Part shown: piece by piece, positions 53,523 through 61,657 of the stretch | Layout of the letters: every line of letters starts with the position of its first letter | Numbering within the stretch: position 1 is the first letter of the stretch | Source of the DNA: Actinoallomurus sp963850195 | Lineage (GTDB): Bacteria > Actinomycetota > Actinomycetes > Streptosporangiales > Streptosporangiaceae | Assembly: GCA_963850195.1 (NCBI GenBank) | Contig: CAWKKD010000004.1 | Coordinates: 558,001-622,000, forward strand | Direction of reading: 5' to 3' | Length of the DNA stretch: 64,000 nucleotides | Translations under genes and position numbers: made by a program | Notes under the pieces: generated by a model | Seen by the model: the letters and a program-made list of their open reading frames with translations, nothing else | Told to the model about the DNA's origin: nothing | The model's database searches: none

Positions 53523-54881
53523 TCACCAGCCGACGGCCACCAGCAGGTACTGCGGGTCGCCGTGGGAGATGAAGGAGGACTGGCCGGCGTAGTCGTCGTA
53601 CGGGAAGCCGTAGGCCAGGTGGTTGATCGCGTGGTCGTGCCAGAACTTGGCGTAGTAGTTGGCCGGGGCCGCCTTGTAGAACTGCGCCGGGTCGGACCAC
53701 TGCGACTGCGGTAGCTGCGCGACGTGCCGGTTCAGGGCCGAGCACATGGCGGCGTTGGTGGCCAGTGAGCCCGCGCAGCCGGTGATGTTGGACGTGCTCT
53801 CGTTGACGCCGACCGACTGGGCGTAGGCGGTGAAGTAGTTCGCGTACTGGCCGCCGGAACGGAAGCCGCTGTCGTTGCCCGGCGAGGGGATCTTGTACGG
53901 GGCATTGACCTGGGCCAGGTGCTTGAACTCGGCCGGCACCTCGTCGTTGAACCGCTGGAACGTCGCCGCACGGTCCTCGGCGAAGGTGGCCTGGTCCTCG
54001 CCCACCTGCGTGTCGAACCCGTCATGGGCGTGCAGGCGCAGGGCCAGCTTCAACCCGAACCCGTCGACGCGCGTGGTGTTGCCGTTGAACACGTCCGGCC
54101 CGACCGTGAACTCGATGAAGTCCTGGTACTGGCTGTTCGGCGAGCCCAGGTAGAAGTACATGCGCCCGGCGGAGTTGGCCGGCATGTCGATGTAGGGCTG
54201 CTCGGCGATCGAGTGGGTCTGGCCGTTGAAGCTCCAGTACACCTGGCTGTCCGGGTAGTGGCCGTTGGTCTTGTTCAGAACCTTGACCATCAGGACGTTG
54301 TTCGCCGGGGGGATGCTGCCCGTGTCGCCCCACCAGTCATCGGTCGTGCCCGAGCCGGTGTGCACGGCGAACTCCCACAGCGAGTACCCGTACGCGGTGG
54401 CGCGCGCGGTGCCGTTCACCCGGACGTACCGGCCGGTGCCGTTGACGTTGAGGGTCTGCGCGCCACCGTTGCCGGTCGTGGTGCTGTAGACGGTCGTCCA
54501 GCCGCCGGTGCCGGTCTCGGAGACCTGGATCTGGAAGGCCGATGCGTACGCGGCCTCCCAGGTCAGCGACACCTGGCAGATCTGCTGCGAGGCGCCGAGG
54601 TCGACCTGGATCCACTGCGGGTCGCTGAAGGCGCTGGACCAGCGGGTGCCGGTGTTGCCGTCGACGGCGGCCGAGGCCGGGGTGCCGGCGTTCTCGGACG
54701 AGGACGCGGTGGCGGGGCGGTTCAGCGCCGCGTCCGTGCTGTTACAGGCGGCGGGCCGGGCCGATGCCCCGGCGGGAACGGCGGAGGTGGCGACGAGCTG
54801 GCCGATGAGGAGCACGATCGCGGCGGCCAGAATCGCGAATGCGTGCGCGGGCGTACGGCGGCGGGCCGTTGGACGTTGCAT
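53523..54881 (-). CDS. Secreted beta-1,3-glucanase (GH64) with an F5/8-type carbohydrate-binding domain
   Basis: A 452-residue exported enzyme. After the signal (AHAFAILAAAIVLLIGQLVA) comes an F5/8 type C/CBM32-like domain (about 45-180: NRPATASSSENAGTPASAAV, RWSSAFSDPQWIQVDLG, RYVRVNGTARA). The GH64 domain follows (NNVLMVKVLNKTNG, MYFYLGSPNSQYQDFIEFTV, GFGLKLALRLHAHDG) and ends GQSSFISHGDPQYLLVAVGW. GH64 enzymes cut beta-1,3-glucan (laminarin, curdlan, fungal wall) to short oligomers. ATG 54881 follows GAGGGAA. A perfect LacI/CebR-like palindrome lies 39 bp upstream. The binding domain precedes the catalytic domain. Confidence 0.8.
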   Translation of the reverse strand: MQRPTARRRTPAHAFAILAAAIVLLIGQLVATSAVPAGASARPAACNSTDAALNRPATASSSENAGTPASAAVDGNTGTRWSSAFSDPQWIQVDLGASQQICQVSLTWEAAYASAFQIQVSETGTGGWTTVYSTTTGNGGAQTLNVNGTGRYVRVNGTARATAYGYSLWEFAVHTGSGTTDDWWGDTGSIPPANNVLMVKVLNKTNGHYPDSQVYWSFNGQTHSIAEQPYIDMPANSAGRMYFYLGSPNSQYQDFIEFTVGPDVFNGNTTRVDGFGLKLALRLHAHDGFDTQVGEDQATFAEDRAATFQRFNDEVPAEFKHLAQVNAPYKIPSPGNDSGFRSGGQYANYFTAYAQSVGVNESTSNITGCAGSLATNAAMCSALNRHVAQLPQSQWSDPAQFYKAAPANYYAKFWHDHAINHLAYGFPYDDYAGQSSFISHGDPQYLLVAVGW

Positions 54882-54920
54882 GGCGGTTCCCTCGTGCGGA
54901 GGCGGGAAGCGGGCGGGTAC

Positions 54921-54934
54921 TGAGAGCGCTCTCA
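54921..54934 (-). promoter_or_regulatory. CebR-like LacI-family operator (TGAGAGCGCTCTCA)
   Basis: A perfect 14-bp palindrome 39 bp before the GH64 start. It differs from the classic actinomycete cellulose/cello-oligosaccharide operator TGGGAGCGCTCCCA only at the third base of each half. It differs from the 2.8-12 kb island palindrome, so a different LacI-type regulator, not encoded in this window, is likely. Confidence 0.8.
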
Positions 54935-55154
54935 AGCCCGACGTTCGCCGCCTTCGGGGCTTCCGTCAAGACGACCATGGCGTAACGCTTTTGTAACACC
55001 GCCCGGCGCTCGTACGCCGATGATCGCCGACATACGCCCTGGCCAGGGTATTTGTTGTGCGAGACACCATTGGACCGCGCCAAGACCATCTGAGCTCGAC
55101 GGCGGGAGCGTACGACACGGCCGGCGCCGCCGAGCGTCCCGCACTCGTACCGGA

Positions 55155-56141
55155 CTACTCGACGCCGAGGATGTGCGGCGGCCGGTGACCGTCGGCGGCG
55201 GCGGGCGCCGCCGTGCAGGTGTGGTAGCAGTCGCTGGCCTGGTCGAAAAGCTCGGCGCCGTCGTGGCTCGCCTCCCACGCGCTGAGGAGGCTGCCGGCGA
55301 GCAGGGCGGCGAGCAGGCCGCTGGCGAGAGGCCGGTGGGGCGGCGCGCCGGCGAGCAGGGCGCGTACCCGGTCGGAGACGTCGTTGCGGTGGAAGCAGAG
55401 CACGGCGCCGTCGAAGCCGCTCGCGGGACGTGTCGCCAGGGCGGCGCGGGCGAGCGCGCGGGCGGCGACCTTCCGGTCCGCCACGGCGATGGCCGCCTCC
55501 TCGTCGGCCCAGCGCTCGGTGAGATGGTGCACCGCGCCGGGCAGCGTGGCCAGCAGCGGATTGGCGGCGGCGATGAGCCCGGCGAGCGCGCGGTGGCGGT
55601 GGTGGCGGTGGCGCAGGTGGGCGGTCTCGTGCGCGAGCAGGACCCGGCGTTCGGCCGCGTCCAGGATGCGCAGCAGCCCGGTGGACAGGACGATCCGGCC
55701 CTCGCCGTCGCGGCCCGCCGGAATCGCGAACGCCTCGGCCTCGGGGCGGTCGAGCACCACGAGACGGCCGGACCCGCCGAGGTCCCGGCAGGTGCGCCGG
55801 GCCCGGCGCAGGGCACGGGCGCCGCGTACCGCCGTCCGGGTGACCGCGAGGACGACGATGACCAGCGCGACACCGGCGACTCCGGCGGTGACCGGCGAGA
55901 CGGGGTCGTAGCGGTGGAGTACGACACTCGACCAGGCGCCGAGGGACGCCACCTCGGGAAACTGGCCGACCAGGGTCGCCGCCAGCAGGGCGAGTGAGAG
56001 CAATGACGTGACCGCGCACGTCAGCCCGGCGGCGAGCAGCAGCCGCGTCGCGATCTTTGGCGGCATCCGGCGCGCCGCCCACGGCCCGGTGACGGCCAGC
56101 AGCACGGCGACCAGCAGCGGCAGATAGACGATGATCCGCAT
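55155..56141 (-). CDS. M56-family BlaR1-like membrane metallopeptidase
   Basis: A 328-residue membrane protein with four hydrophobic segments (VYLPLLVAVLLAVTGPWA first; TAGVAGVALVIVVLAV). The zinc site HETAH is in VLLAHETAHLRHRHH, with a downstream Glu in ERWADEEAA as third ligand. BlaR1-type peptidases normally inactivate a BlaI repressor after sensing a signal. This one lacks the large C-terminal penicillin-binding sensor of true BlaR1, so its trigger is unknown. ATG 56141 lies one base after the stop of the damaged blaI. The partner repressor appears broken, which leaves the peptidase without its local target. Confidence 0.88.
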   Translation of the reverse strand: MRIIVYLPLLVAVLLAVTGPWAARRMPPKIATRLLLAAGLTCAVTSLLSLALLAATLVGQFPEVASLGAWSSVVLHRYDPVSPVTAGVAGVALVIVVLAVTRTAVRGARALRRARRTCRDLGGSGRLVVLDRPEAEAFAIPAGRDGEGRIVLSTGLLRILDAAERRVLLAHETAHLRHRHHRHRALAGLIAAANPLLATLPGAVHHLTERWADEEAAIAVADRKVAARALARAALATRPASGFDGAVLCFHRNDVSDRVRALLAGAPPHRPLASGLLAALLAGSLLSAWEASHDGAELFDQASDCYHTCTAAPAAADGHRPPHILGVE

Positions 56142-56142
56142 G

Positions 56143-56327
56143 TCAGGAGCCGGGATCCGCGCGCAGCAGTTCGTGCAGAAGCTTCTCGTCCTCCGGCCCC
56201 AGCGAGGAGACGAACCGGGCGAGCACCCCGGCACGGTCGTGACGGCGGCTCAGCAGGTCGGTCATCGCCTGGGCGGTGTTTGAGGCCTCGGACGCCGGGC
56301 GGGGCCGTCGCCGGACGGTCGGTTCAC
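56143..56327 (-). pseudogene. BlaI/MecI repressor with an internal deletion
   Basis: A ribosome site (GAGGAG) and GTG 56327 are kept, starting NRPSGDGPARR, but this frame stops after 21 codons. In another frame the last 45 or so codons of a BlaI protein are preserved: AQAMTDLLSRRHDRAGVLAR then FVSSLGPEDEKLLHELLRAD, ending one base before the M56 gene. The winged-helix DNA-binding domain (roughly 70 codons) is missing. A BlaI-type operator sits intact just upstream. A 40-codon frame from ATG 56265 could still give a C-terminal peptide. Confidence 0.7.
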
Positions 56328-56359
56328 GGAGGGCTCCTCACTATCTTGGGCACAGGGTA

Positions 56360-56377
56360 GTACTAGCCCTGTAGTAC
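56360..56377 (-). promoter_or_regulatory. BlaI-type operator upstream of the damaged blaI
   Basis: GTACTA (56360-56365) and TAGTAC (56372-56377) are inverted repeats separated by six bases. The arrangement TACTA-N6-TAGTA fits the actinobacterial BlaI motif as I recall it (TACTACA/TGTAGTA halves). It overlaps the stop codon of the PAP2 gene and lies 32 bp before the blaI start. Confidence 0.6.
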
Positions 56378-57034
56378 GCGACTGCGTGCGCACGCCGTAA
56401 CCGCGGCGCGGACGGCCAGCAGGAGGGCGAGCCAGGCGCCGCCGAGGGCGTAGCCGCCGGCCACGTCGGTGATCCAGTGGACGCCCAGGTAGATCCGTGA
56501 GGCCCCGACGAGGAGGATCACGACCGTGGTGGCGCCGAGGATCGCCCATCGGGTACGCCGCCGTCGTGGGCCGGTGATCGCGAACGCCGCCAGGAGGCCC
56601 CAGATCACGACCGCCTGGGTGGAGTGCCCGGACGGGTAGGCGTACCCGCCGGCGTGCACGAGCATCTGCGCCGACGAGGGTCGCGGCCGGCCGATGACGC
56701 CCTTGAAGAGCTGGTACAGGAGCGCGGCGCCGCCGAGCGCCACCCACAGGAGGATCACGCCGGACGGGTCGCGGCGGCTCCACCCCAGGTACGCGCTCGC
56801 CACCAGCAGCACCGGGATGAGGACCGTGCTGGAGCCGAGCCGGGTCACCGCCTCCAGCACGACGTCGAGCCAGGGCGCGCGATGCGCGAGAACGAACGCC
56901 TGCACGCTCCGGTCGAGGCCCGTCGTCGGGGCGTGAACGAGCACGAGCTCCGCCAGCGCGGCGAACGTCAGGGCGCAGACCAGCGCCGCGACGAACAGGC
57001 CGGTGAAGGCACGCCGGTCCGGCCTCAGCGGCAT
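56363..57034 (-). CDS. PAP2-family membrane phosphatase
   Basis: A 223-residue membrane phosphatase with about six segments. The three phosphatase motifs are complete: KGVIGRPRP, YPSGHS and SRIYLGVHWITDV. It resembles lipid phosphatases such as undecaprenyl-diphosphate or phosphatidate phosphatases. ATG 57034 is preferred over GTG 57046. It ends inside the BlaI-type operator. A product acting on cell-wall lipid carriers would fit next to an M56/BlaI system, but this is only suggestive. Confidence 0.9.
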   Translation of the reverse strand: MPLRPDRRAFTGLFVAALVCALTFAALAELVLVHAPTTGLDRSVQAFVLAHRAPWLDVVLEAVTRLGSSTVLIPVLLVASAYLGWSRRDPSGVILLWVALGGAALLYQLFKGVIGRPRPSSAQMLVHAGGYAYPSGHSTQAVVIWGLLAAFAITGPRRRRTRWAILGATTVVILLVGASRIYLGVHWITDVAGGYALGGAWLALLLAVRAAVTACARSRVLQG

Positions 57035-57133
57035 CGGACCCACCACTCGGTTGCCATATCTACCATCACAGTAGTAGCGACCGGCCTGCGTCGCCCGTAC
57101 GCTGGGCCGTCATTCCTGCGATGTAGTCCTACA

Positions 57134-57181
57134 CCGGCAGGGCGACCCTTCTGACCGGGCGATTTCCTCCGGCAGGGCGAC
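57134..57181 (+). repeat. 13-bp direct repeat upstream of the ABC/two-component operon
   Basis: CCGGCAGGGCGAC occurs at 57134-57146 and again at 57169-57181, spaced 35 bp start to start, within 120 bp of the ABC ATPase start. A short TGTAG-TC-CTACA inverted repeat (57122-57133) lies next to the first copy. Binding by the operon's own response regulator is a guess. Confidence 0.45.
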
Positions 57182-57251
57182 GCGCGGGCCGGATCGGCGC
57201 CGTAGCGTTCTCCGTGAGCACGCCAACCCGCATCCCCCTGAGGTAACGAAC

Positions 57252-58181
57252 ATGATCAAGGCCACCGGCCTGACGAAACGCTATGGCGAGAAGACGGCGG
57301 TGGACGGCCTGACCTTCACCGTCGAACCGGGGGTCGTGACCGGGTTCCTGGGCCCGAACGGCGCCGGGAAGTCCACGACGATGCGCATGATCCTCGGCCT
57401 GGACCGGCCCGCCGAGGGTTCGGTGACCGTGAACGGCCGCTCGTACGCCGAGCACCGCGCGCCGCTGCACGAGGTGGGGGCGCTGCTGGAGGCCAAGGCC
57501 ATCCACACGGGCCGGACCGCGTACAACCACCTGGTGGCGCTGGCCGCCACCACCGGCATCCCGCGCCGCCGGGTCGATGAGGTCATCGACCTGGTCGGGC
57601 TGCGCGACGTCGCGCGCAGGCGCGCCGGCGGCTTCTCCCTGGGCATGGGGCAGCGGCTCGGGATCGCCTCCGCGCTGCTGGGCGACCCCAAGACGCTGAT
57701 CCTCGACGAGCCGGTCAACGGGCTGGACCCCGAGGGCATCCTGTGGATCCGTAACCTGCTGAAGGAGCTGGCCGCCGAGGGGCGTACGGTCTTCGTCTCG
57801 TCGCACCTGATGAGTGAGATGGCGCTGACCGCCGAGCACCTGATCGTCATCGGGCGCGGCAAGCTGATCGCCGACACCTCGGTGAAGGAGTTCATCGACC
57901 GCGCCTCGACGGGGCGGGTCAAGGTCCGTTCGCCGCAGGCCGGACGGCTGGCCGAGCTGCTGGCCGGGCCGGACGTGACGGTCGTCAACCCCGAGGACGG
58001 CACGCTGCTCGTCAGCGGACTGGTCAGCGACCAGATCGGCCAGATCGCCTCCGACAACGACGTCACGCTGTTCGAGCTGGCCTCGCAGCAGGCCTCGCTC
58101 GAGGAGGCGTTCATGGAGCTGACCGGCAACTCCGTCGAGTACCGCGCGCCCGGCGCCATCGCAGAGAGGTCCGCGGCATGA
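57252..58181 (+). CDS. ABC transporter ATP-binding protein (export type)
   Basis: A 309-residue ATPase of the drug/peptide export group (ABC-2 type). Walker A GPNGAGKST, signature FSLGMGQR, Walker B LILDEPVNGLDPEG, and switch SSHLMSEM are intact. The C-terminal extension ends with the usual LEEAFMELT. It pairs with the permease whose start overlaps its stop (ATGA). With the histidine kinase and response regulator downstream it forms a four-gene unit, common for antibiotic- or peptide-responsive exporters. Confidence 0.95.
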   Translation: MIKATGLTKRYGEKTAVDGLTFTVEPGVVTGFLGPNGAGKSTTMRMILGLDRPAEGSVTVNGRSYAEHRAPLHEVGALLEAKAIHTGRTAYNHLVALAATTGIPRRRVDEVIDLVGLRDVARRRAGGFSLGMGQRLGIASALLGDPKTLILDEPVNGLDPEGILWIRNLLKELAAEGRTVFVSSHLMSEMALTAEHLIVIGRGKLIADTSVKEFIDRASTGRVKVRSPQAGRLAELLAGPDVTVVNPEDGTLLVSGLVSDQIGQIASDNDVTLFELASQQASLEEAFMELTGNSVEYRAPGAIAERSAA

Positions 58182-58987
58182 CCACCGCCACCCCGACCGC
58201 CCACGTCACCCAGCTGCGGGTGCTGAACTCCGAGTGGATCAAGCTCAGGACCCTCCGCTCCACGTTCTGGTCGCTGTTCGCCGCGATCGTCGCGACCATC
58301 GGCCTCGGCATGCTGTTCAGCTGGGGCTTCGCCAGCCGGGTCGGCTCCGGCCACGCGGAGCGCATCGGTGACGCCGCGACCATCGCGGTGACCGTGCCGA
58401 CCCGCCCGTACGTCATCGCCCAGCTCGCCGTCGGGGTCCTCGGTGTCATGGTGATCACCGGCGAGTACTCCACCGGCATGATCCGCGCGACGTTGGCCGC
58501 GGTGCCGAACCGGCTCCCCGTCCTGTGGGCCAAGGCGGCCGTGTTCGGCGTGGTCGTCCTGGTGCTGATGGAGATCGTGTCCTTCGTGACGTTCTTCGCC
58601 GGCCAGGCGATCCTGTCGACGCAGCACATCCAGGCGACGCTCTCCTCACCGCAGGCGCTCCGGATCGTCATCGGGGTCGGGCTCTACCTGACGGTCGTCG
58701 GCCTCCTGGGTACGGCGCTCGGCACCATCATCCGCAGCACGGCGGGCGCGATCGCCGCGCTGTTCGGCACCATGCTGGTGCTGCCGCTCCTGGGCGAGGT
58801 GCTCAACCTGACGTCGTGGGGCAAGAACATCACCCCCTACCTGCCGAGCAACGCCGGCGGCGACCTGCTCACCAACAACCCCGACCCCGGGTCGCTCGCC
58901 CCGTGGACCGGCTTCGGGTACTTCGTCCTCTACACCGTCGTCGCGATGGCGGTCGCGGCCTTCCTGCTCAAGCGCAGGGACGCCTGA
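58178..58987 (+). CDS. ABC-2 type transporter permease
   Basis: A 269-residue membrane protein with about six segments (FWSLFAAIVATIGLGMLF, VIAQLAVGVLGVMVITGEYS, FGYFVLYTVVAMAVAAFLL) and the typical GEYSTGMIRATLAAVPNR loop of actinomycete ABC-2 permeases. It overlaps the ATPase gene and is followed 5 bp later by the histidine kinase. The exported substrate is unknown; resistance to a membrane-active compound is a common role for this type. Confidence 0.92.
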   Translation: MTTATPTAHVTQLRVLNSEWIKLRTLRSTFWSLFAAIVATIGLGMLFSWGFASRVGSGHAERIGDAATIAVTVPTRPYVIAQLAVGVLGVMVITGEYSTGMIRATLAAVPNRLPVLWAKAAVFGVVVLVLMEIVSFVTFFAGQAILSTQHIQATLSSPQALRIVIGVGLYLTVVGLLGTALGTIIRSTAGAIAALFGTMLVLPLLGEVLNLTSWGKNITPYLPSNAGGDLLTNNPDPGSLAPWTGFGYFVLYTVVAMAVAAFLLKRRDA

Positions 58988-58992
58988 CCCGC

Positions 58993-60195
58993 GTGATCGG
59001 CTCGTTCGTCCCGGTGAGCCCCGGCGCGCTCGTCGCGCGCTGGGGCTCCCGGCTGCGTGCGCACCACGCGCTTGCCGACGCCGCGTTCGCGGCCGGGCTG
59101 ATGCTGTTCGGCGCGCTCCACCTGTTCCGTGACCCGCCGAAGCAGATGGTGCTCGGCTGGACGCTGCAGATCGCGCTGTACGTCCCGCTGGCCTGGCGGC
59201 GCCGCACACCGCTCACCGTCTTCGCCGTGGTCGCCGGGCTGGCGTTCGTGCAGTGGCTCGGCGGCGTGCTCCTGACGACCGGCGACTTCGCCCTGCTCGT
59301 CGCGCTGTACTCGGTCGCCGCCCACTCCTCGCTGCGCCGCCTGCTCCTCGCCGCCGGGGTCATGGAGGTCGGCGTCGCGCTGGCCACCGACCAGTGGGCG
59401 CCCCGGGTCGCGACGCTGCGGGCGTTCGTCCTGCTGTCCGGGATGTCCACCGCCGCCGCGGTCATCGGCCTGAACCTCCGGACCCGCCGCGCGTACCTGG
59501 CGACGCTGGAGGACCGCGCCGCACGGCTCGAGCGCGAACGCGACCAGCAGGCCCAGATCGTCGTCGCGGAGGAGCGGTCCCGTATCGCCCGCGACGTCCA
59601 CGACATCGTCACGCACAGCCTCTCGGTCATGGTCGCCCTCACCGACGGCGCCGCGTACGCGCTCCCGGCCGCGCCGGAGCGCGCCGCCGACGCCGTCGGC
59701 AAGGCCTCCGAGATCGGCCGCCAGGCCATCGCGGAGATGCAACGCGTCCTGGAGGTCCTCCGTGAGGGCGAGCGGCAGCTGCGCCCGCAGCCCGGACTGC
59801 GCCAGCTCGACGGGCTGTTCACCGAGGTACGCGCCGCCGGGCTCCCGGTGGAGTTCGTCGTCACCGGACGACCACCGGCGATGGCCTCCGGCGCCGAGCT
59901 CGCCCTCTACCGCGTCATCCAGGAAGCGCTCACCAACATCCGCAAGCACACCGCCCCCGGCACCACGGCACGGGTACGGCTCGAGTACACCGCCGAGCGG
60001 GTCGAGCTCGAGATCACCGATGACGGGCGGCCCGTCGTACGGCCGCCGGCCGAGCGCGAGCGCACCGGGCACGGCATCACCGGCATGCGCGAACGCGTCG
60101 CGGTGTACGGCGGGCGGCTCGAGGCCGGGCCGCTGCCCGACGGCTGGCGGGTCTACGCTCGCTTCGAACCGGCCCAGCTCGAAGGCACCAGATGA
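58993..60195 (+). CDS. Two-component sensor histidine kinase (NarL/DesK-type, HisKA_3)
   Basis: A 400-residue membrane kinase. The N-terminal half has about five membrane segments (LADAAFAAGLMLFGALHLF, FALLVALYSVAAHSS). A coiled linker follows. The phosphorylated His lies in ERSRIARDVHDIVTHSLSVM. The ATPase domain has EALTNIRKHT (N box), EITDDGRP (D box) and GHGITGMRERV (G box). GTG 58993 is the likely start, with no strong ribosome site, suggesting translational coupling to the permease. Its stop overlaps the start of the response regulator. Confidence 0.92.
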   Translation: MIGSFVPVSPGALVARWGSRLRAHHALADAAFAAGLMLFGALHLFRDPPKQMVLGWTLQIALYVPLAWRRRTPLTVFAVVAGLAFVQWLGGVLLTTGDFALLVALYSVAAHSSLRRLLLAAGVMEVGVALATDQWAPRVATLRAFVLLSGMSTAAAVIGLNLRTRRAYLATLEDRAARLERERDQQAQIVVAEERSRIARDVHDIVTHSLSVMVALTDGAAYALPAAPERAADAVGKASEIGRQAIAEMQRVLEVLREGERQLRPQPGLRQLDGLFTEVRAAGLPVEFVVTGRPPAMASGAELALYRVIQEALTNIRKHTAPGTTARVRLEYTAERVELEITDDGRPVVRPPAERERTGHGITGMRERVAVYGGRLEAGPLPDGWRVYARFEPAQLEGTR

Positions 60196-60851
60196 TCAAC
60201 ATTCTGCTCGTCGACGACCAGCCGCTGCTGCGCATGGGCTTCCAGCTCGTGCTGGAGGCACAACCCGACATGACCGTCGTCGGAGAGGCGGGCGAGGGCG
60301 CCGAGGCCGTCGCGCAGGTCGCCTCCCTCGCCCCCGACGTGGTGCTGATGGACGTACGGATGCCGGGGATGGACGGCATCGAGGCCACCGAGCTGATCAC
60401 GAGGGACCACCCGGCCTCGCGCGTGCTGATCCTCACGACGTTCGACCTGGACGAGTACGCCTTCTCCGCGCTGCACGCGGGCGCCGCCGGGTTCCTGCTC
60501 AAGAACGTCCAGCCCGCCGAGCTGATCGCGGGCATCCGTACGGTCGCCGACGGCGACGGCGTCGTGGCCCCGCGCCTCACCCGGCAACTCATCGAGTCCT
60601 TCACCCAGCCGCACCTCGCGCGCGTGGGCGCGACCAGCGACCCCCGGCTCGACCGGCTCACCGACCGCGAGCGCGAGGTCCTGGTCGAGATGGCCAAGGG
60701 CCGCTCGAACGCCGAGATCGCGGCCGAGCTCGGCCTGTCCGAGGCGACCGTCAAGACGCACGTCAGCCGCATCCTGCCCAAGCTCGGCCTCCGCGACCGG
60801 GTCCAGGCCGTCGTGCTCGCCTACCAGACCGGGCTGCTCCGCCCCACGTGA
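60192..60851 (+). CDS. LuxR/NarL-family response regulator
   Basis: A 219-residue regulator. The receiver domain has acidic DD in LLVDDQPLLR, phospho-acceptor Asp in VVLMDVRMPGMDG, Thr in LILTTF and Lys in FLLKNVQPAEL. The C-terminal LuxR helix-turn-helix is LTDREREVLVEMAKGRSNAE then IAAELGLSEATVKTHVSRIL. It pairs with the upstream kinase and probably controls the ABC exporter genes; the 13-bp direct repeat before the operon is a candidate target. Confidence 0.95.
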   Translation: MINILLVDDQPLLRMGFQLVLEAQPDMTVVGEAGEGAEAVAQVASLAPDVVLMDVRMPGMDGIEATELITRDHPASRVLILTTFDLDEYAFSALHAGAAGFLLKNVQPAELIAGIRTVADGDGVVAPRLTRQLIESFTQPHLARVGATSDPRLDRLTDREREVLVEMAKGRSNAEIAAELGLSEATVKTHVSRILPKLGLRDRVQAVVLAYQTGLLRPT

Positions 60852-60862
60852 CGGCGGAGACC

Positions 60863-61657
60863 TCACCGCTCCTCGAGGAGGCGGAGGTCCGCCTCGACGA
60901 TCGTGGCGCTCACGAGCAGGCTCGTGATGAGGTTGTGGTTGAGCAGGTTGCCCAGCGGCGGCTGGATCTCCTCCTCCCGCAGCCCGGGGACCCGGGCGCT
61001 CAGCCGTTTGCGCACGTCGGCGACGATGTGGGCGGCACGCCTCCAGGTCCAGCGTTCGTCGGGCCGCAGGTGCTTCAGCTCGGCGGCGACCTGGGCCCAG
61101 GTCAGCGGCTGGGGCTGCGGCTCCTGCCGGAGATATCGCTGGCTGAGGCACACGAGCACCAGGTGCTCGCGGGGGCTCAGGTCCCATCCGACGGGGTCAC
61201 GCGTCTCGACCTCGTACCGCTCCCCCGCGCGTGGCGGTGGCGTCTTCGCGGCGATCCGCACCTCGAGCAGGTGCTCCTGCTCCGGGGCGACGATGAACAG
61301 CGGGGTGTACGCCACCGGTAGTTCCACCCGGTGCCCGCCGAGGATCAGCCGCGAGCCGGGGAAGCGGATGGCCAGCCTGCCCCGGTTGTGCAGGACCCAC
61401 CGCGAGCCCTCGCGCACGATGTGGCCGTGCCGCCGGCTGACGTGCGGATCGTTGATGCCGACACAGACGTGGACGTCCGGCTCGCAGCGCCCGAACACCA
61501 GGTCGAACCGGGCGTCCGGCGACACGCTCATCCCGCCGTTCGCGCCCAGGACGAACAGCGTGCCCGGCTGCGCCGGCGGAAGCCCGTGGGCGAGACTCCC
61601 GACATCCTTCGGCAGGATGGTGACCTTGCTCGTGGGACCCGGCATCGCCAGCGTCAT
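60863..61657 (-). CDS. FHA-domain protein
   Basis: A 264-residue cytoplasmic protein. The forkhead-associated domain occupies about residues 45-125, with LVFGRCEPDVHVCVGINDPH, VSRRHGHIVREGSRWVLHN and GRLAIRF. The GR, SRRHG and N residues that bind phosphothreonine are present. The C-terminal half (DLSPREHLVLVCLSQRYLRQ, WTWRRAAHIVADVRKRLS) looks helical and is common to actinomycete FHA proteins of unknown role. ATG 61657 follows GGAGAGGA. The frame is also open upstream into a kinase N-lobe remnant, so a longer fusion is possible. It would read signals from a Ser/Thr kinase. Confidence 0.82.
   Translation of the reverse strand: MTLAMPGPTSKVTILPKDVGSLAHGLPPAQPGTLFVLGANGGMSVSPDARFDLVFGRCEPDVHVCVGINDPHVSRRHGHIVREGSRWVLHNRGRLAIRFPGSRLILGGHRVELPVAYTPLFIVAPEQEHLLEVRIAAKTPPPRAGERYEVETRDPVGWDLSPREHLVLVCLSQRYLRQEPQPQPLTWAQVAAELKHLRPDERWTWRRAAHIVADVRKRLSARVPGLREEEIQPPLGNLLNHNLITSLLVSATIVEADLRLLEER

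Noticed and set aside
55155..56141. Beta-lactam resistance sensor (BlaR1)
   Set aside because: The M56 peptidase core is present but the large penicillin-binding sensor domain is not, and no beta-lactamase gene is nearby.
57122..57133. TGTAG-TC-CTACA as a second BlaI operator
   Set aside because: The half-sites are in the opposite orientation to TACTA...TAGTA and the spacing differs, so only a weak inverted repeat was recorded.
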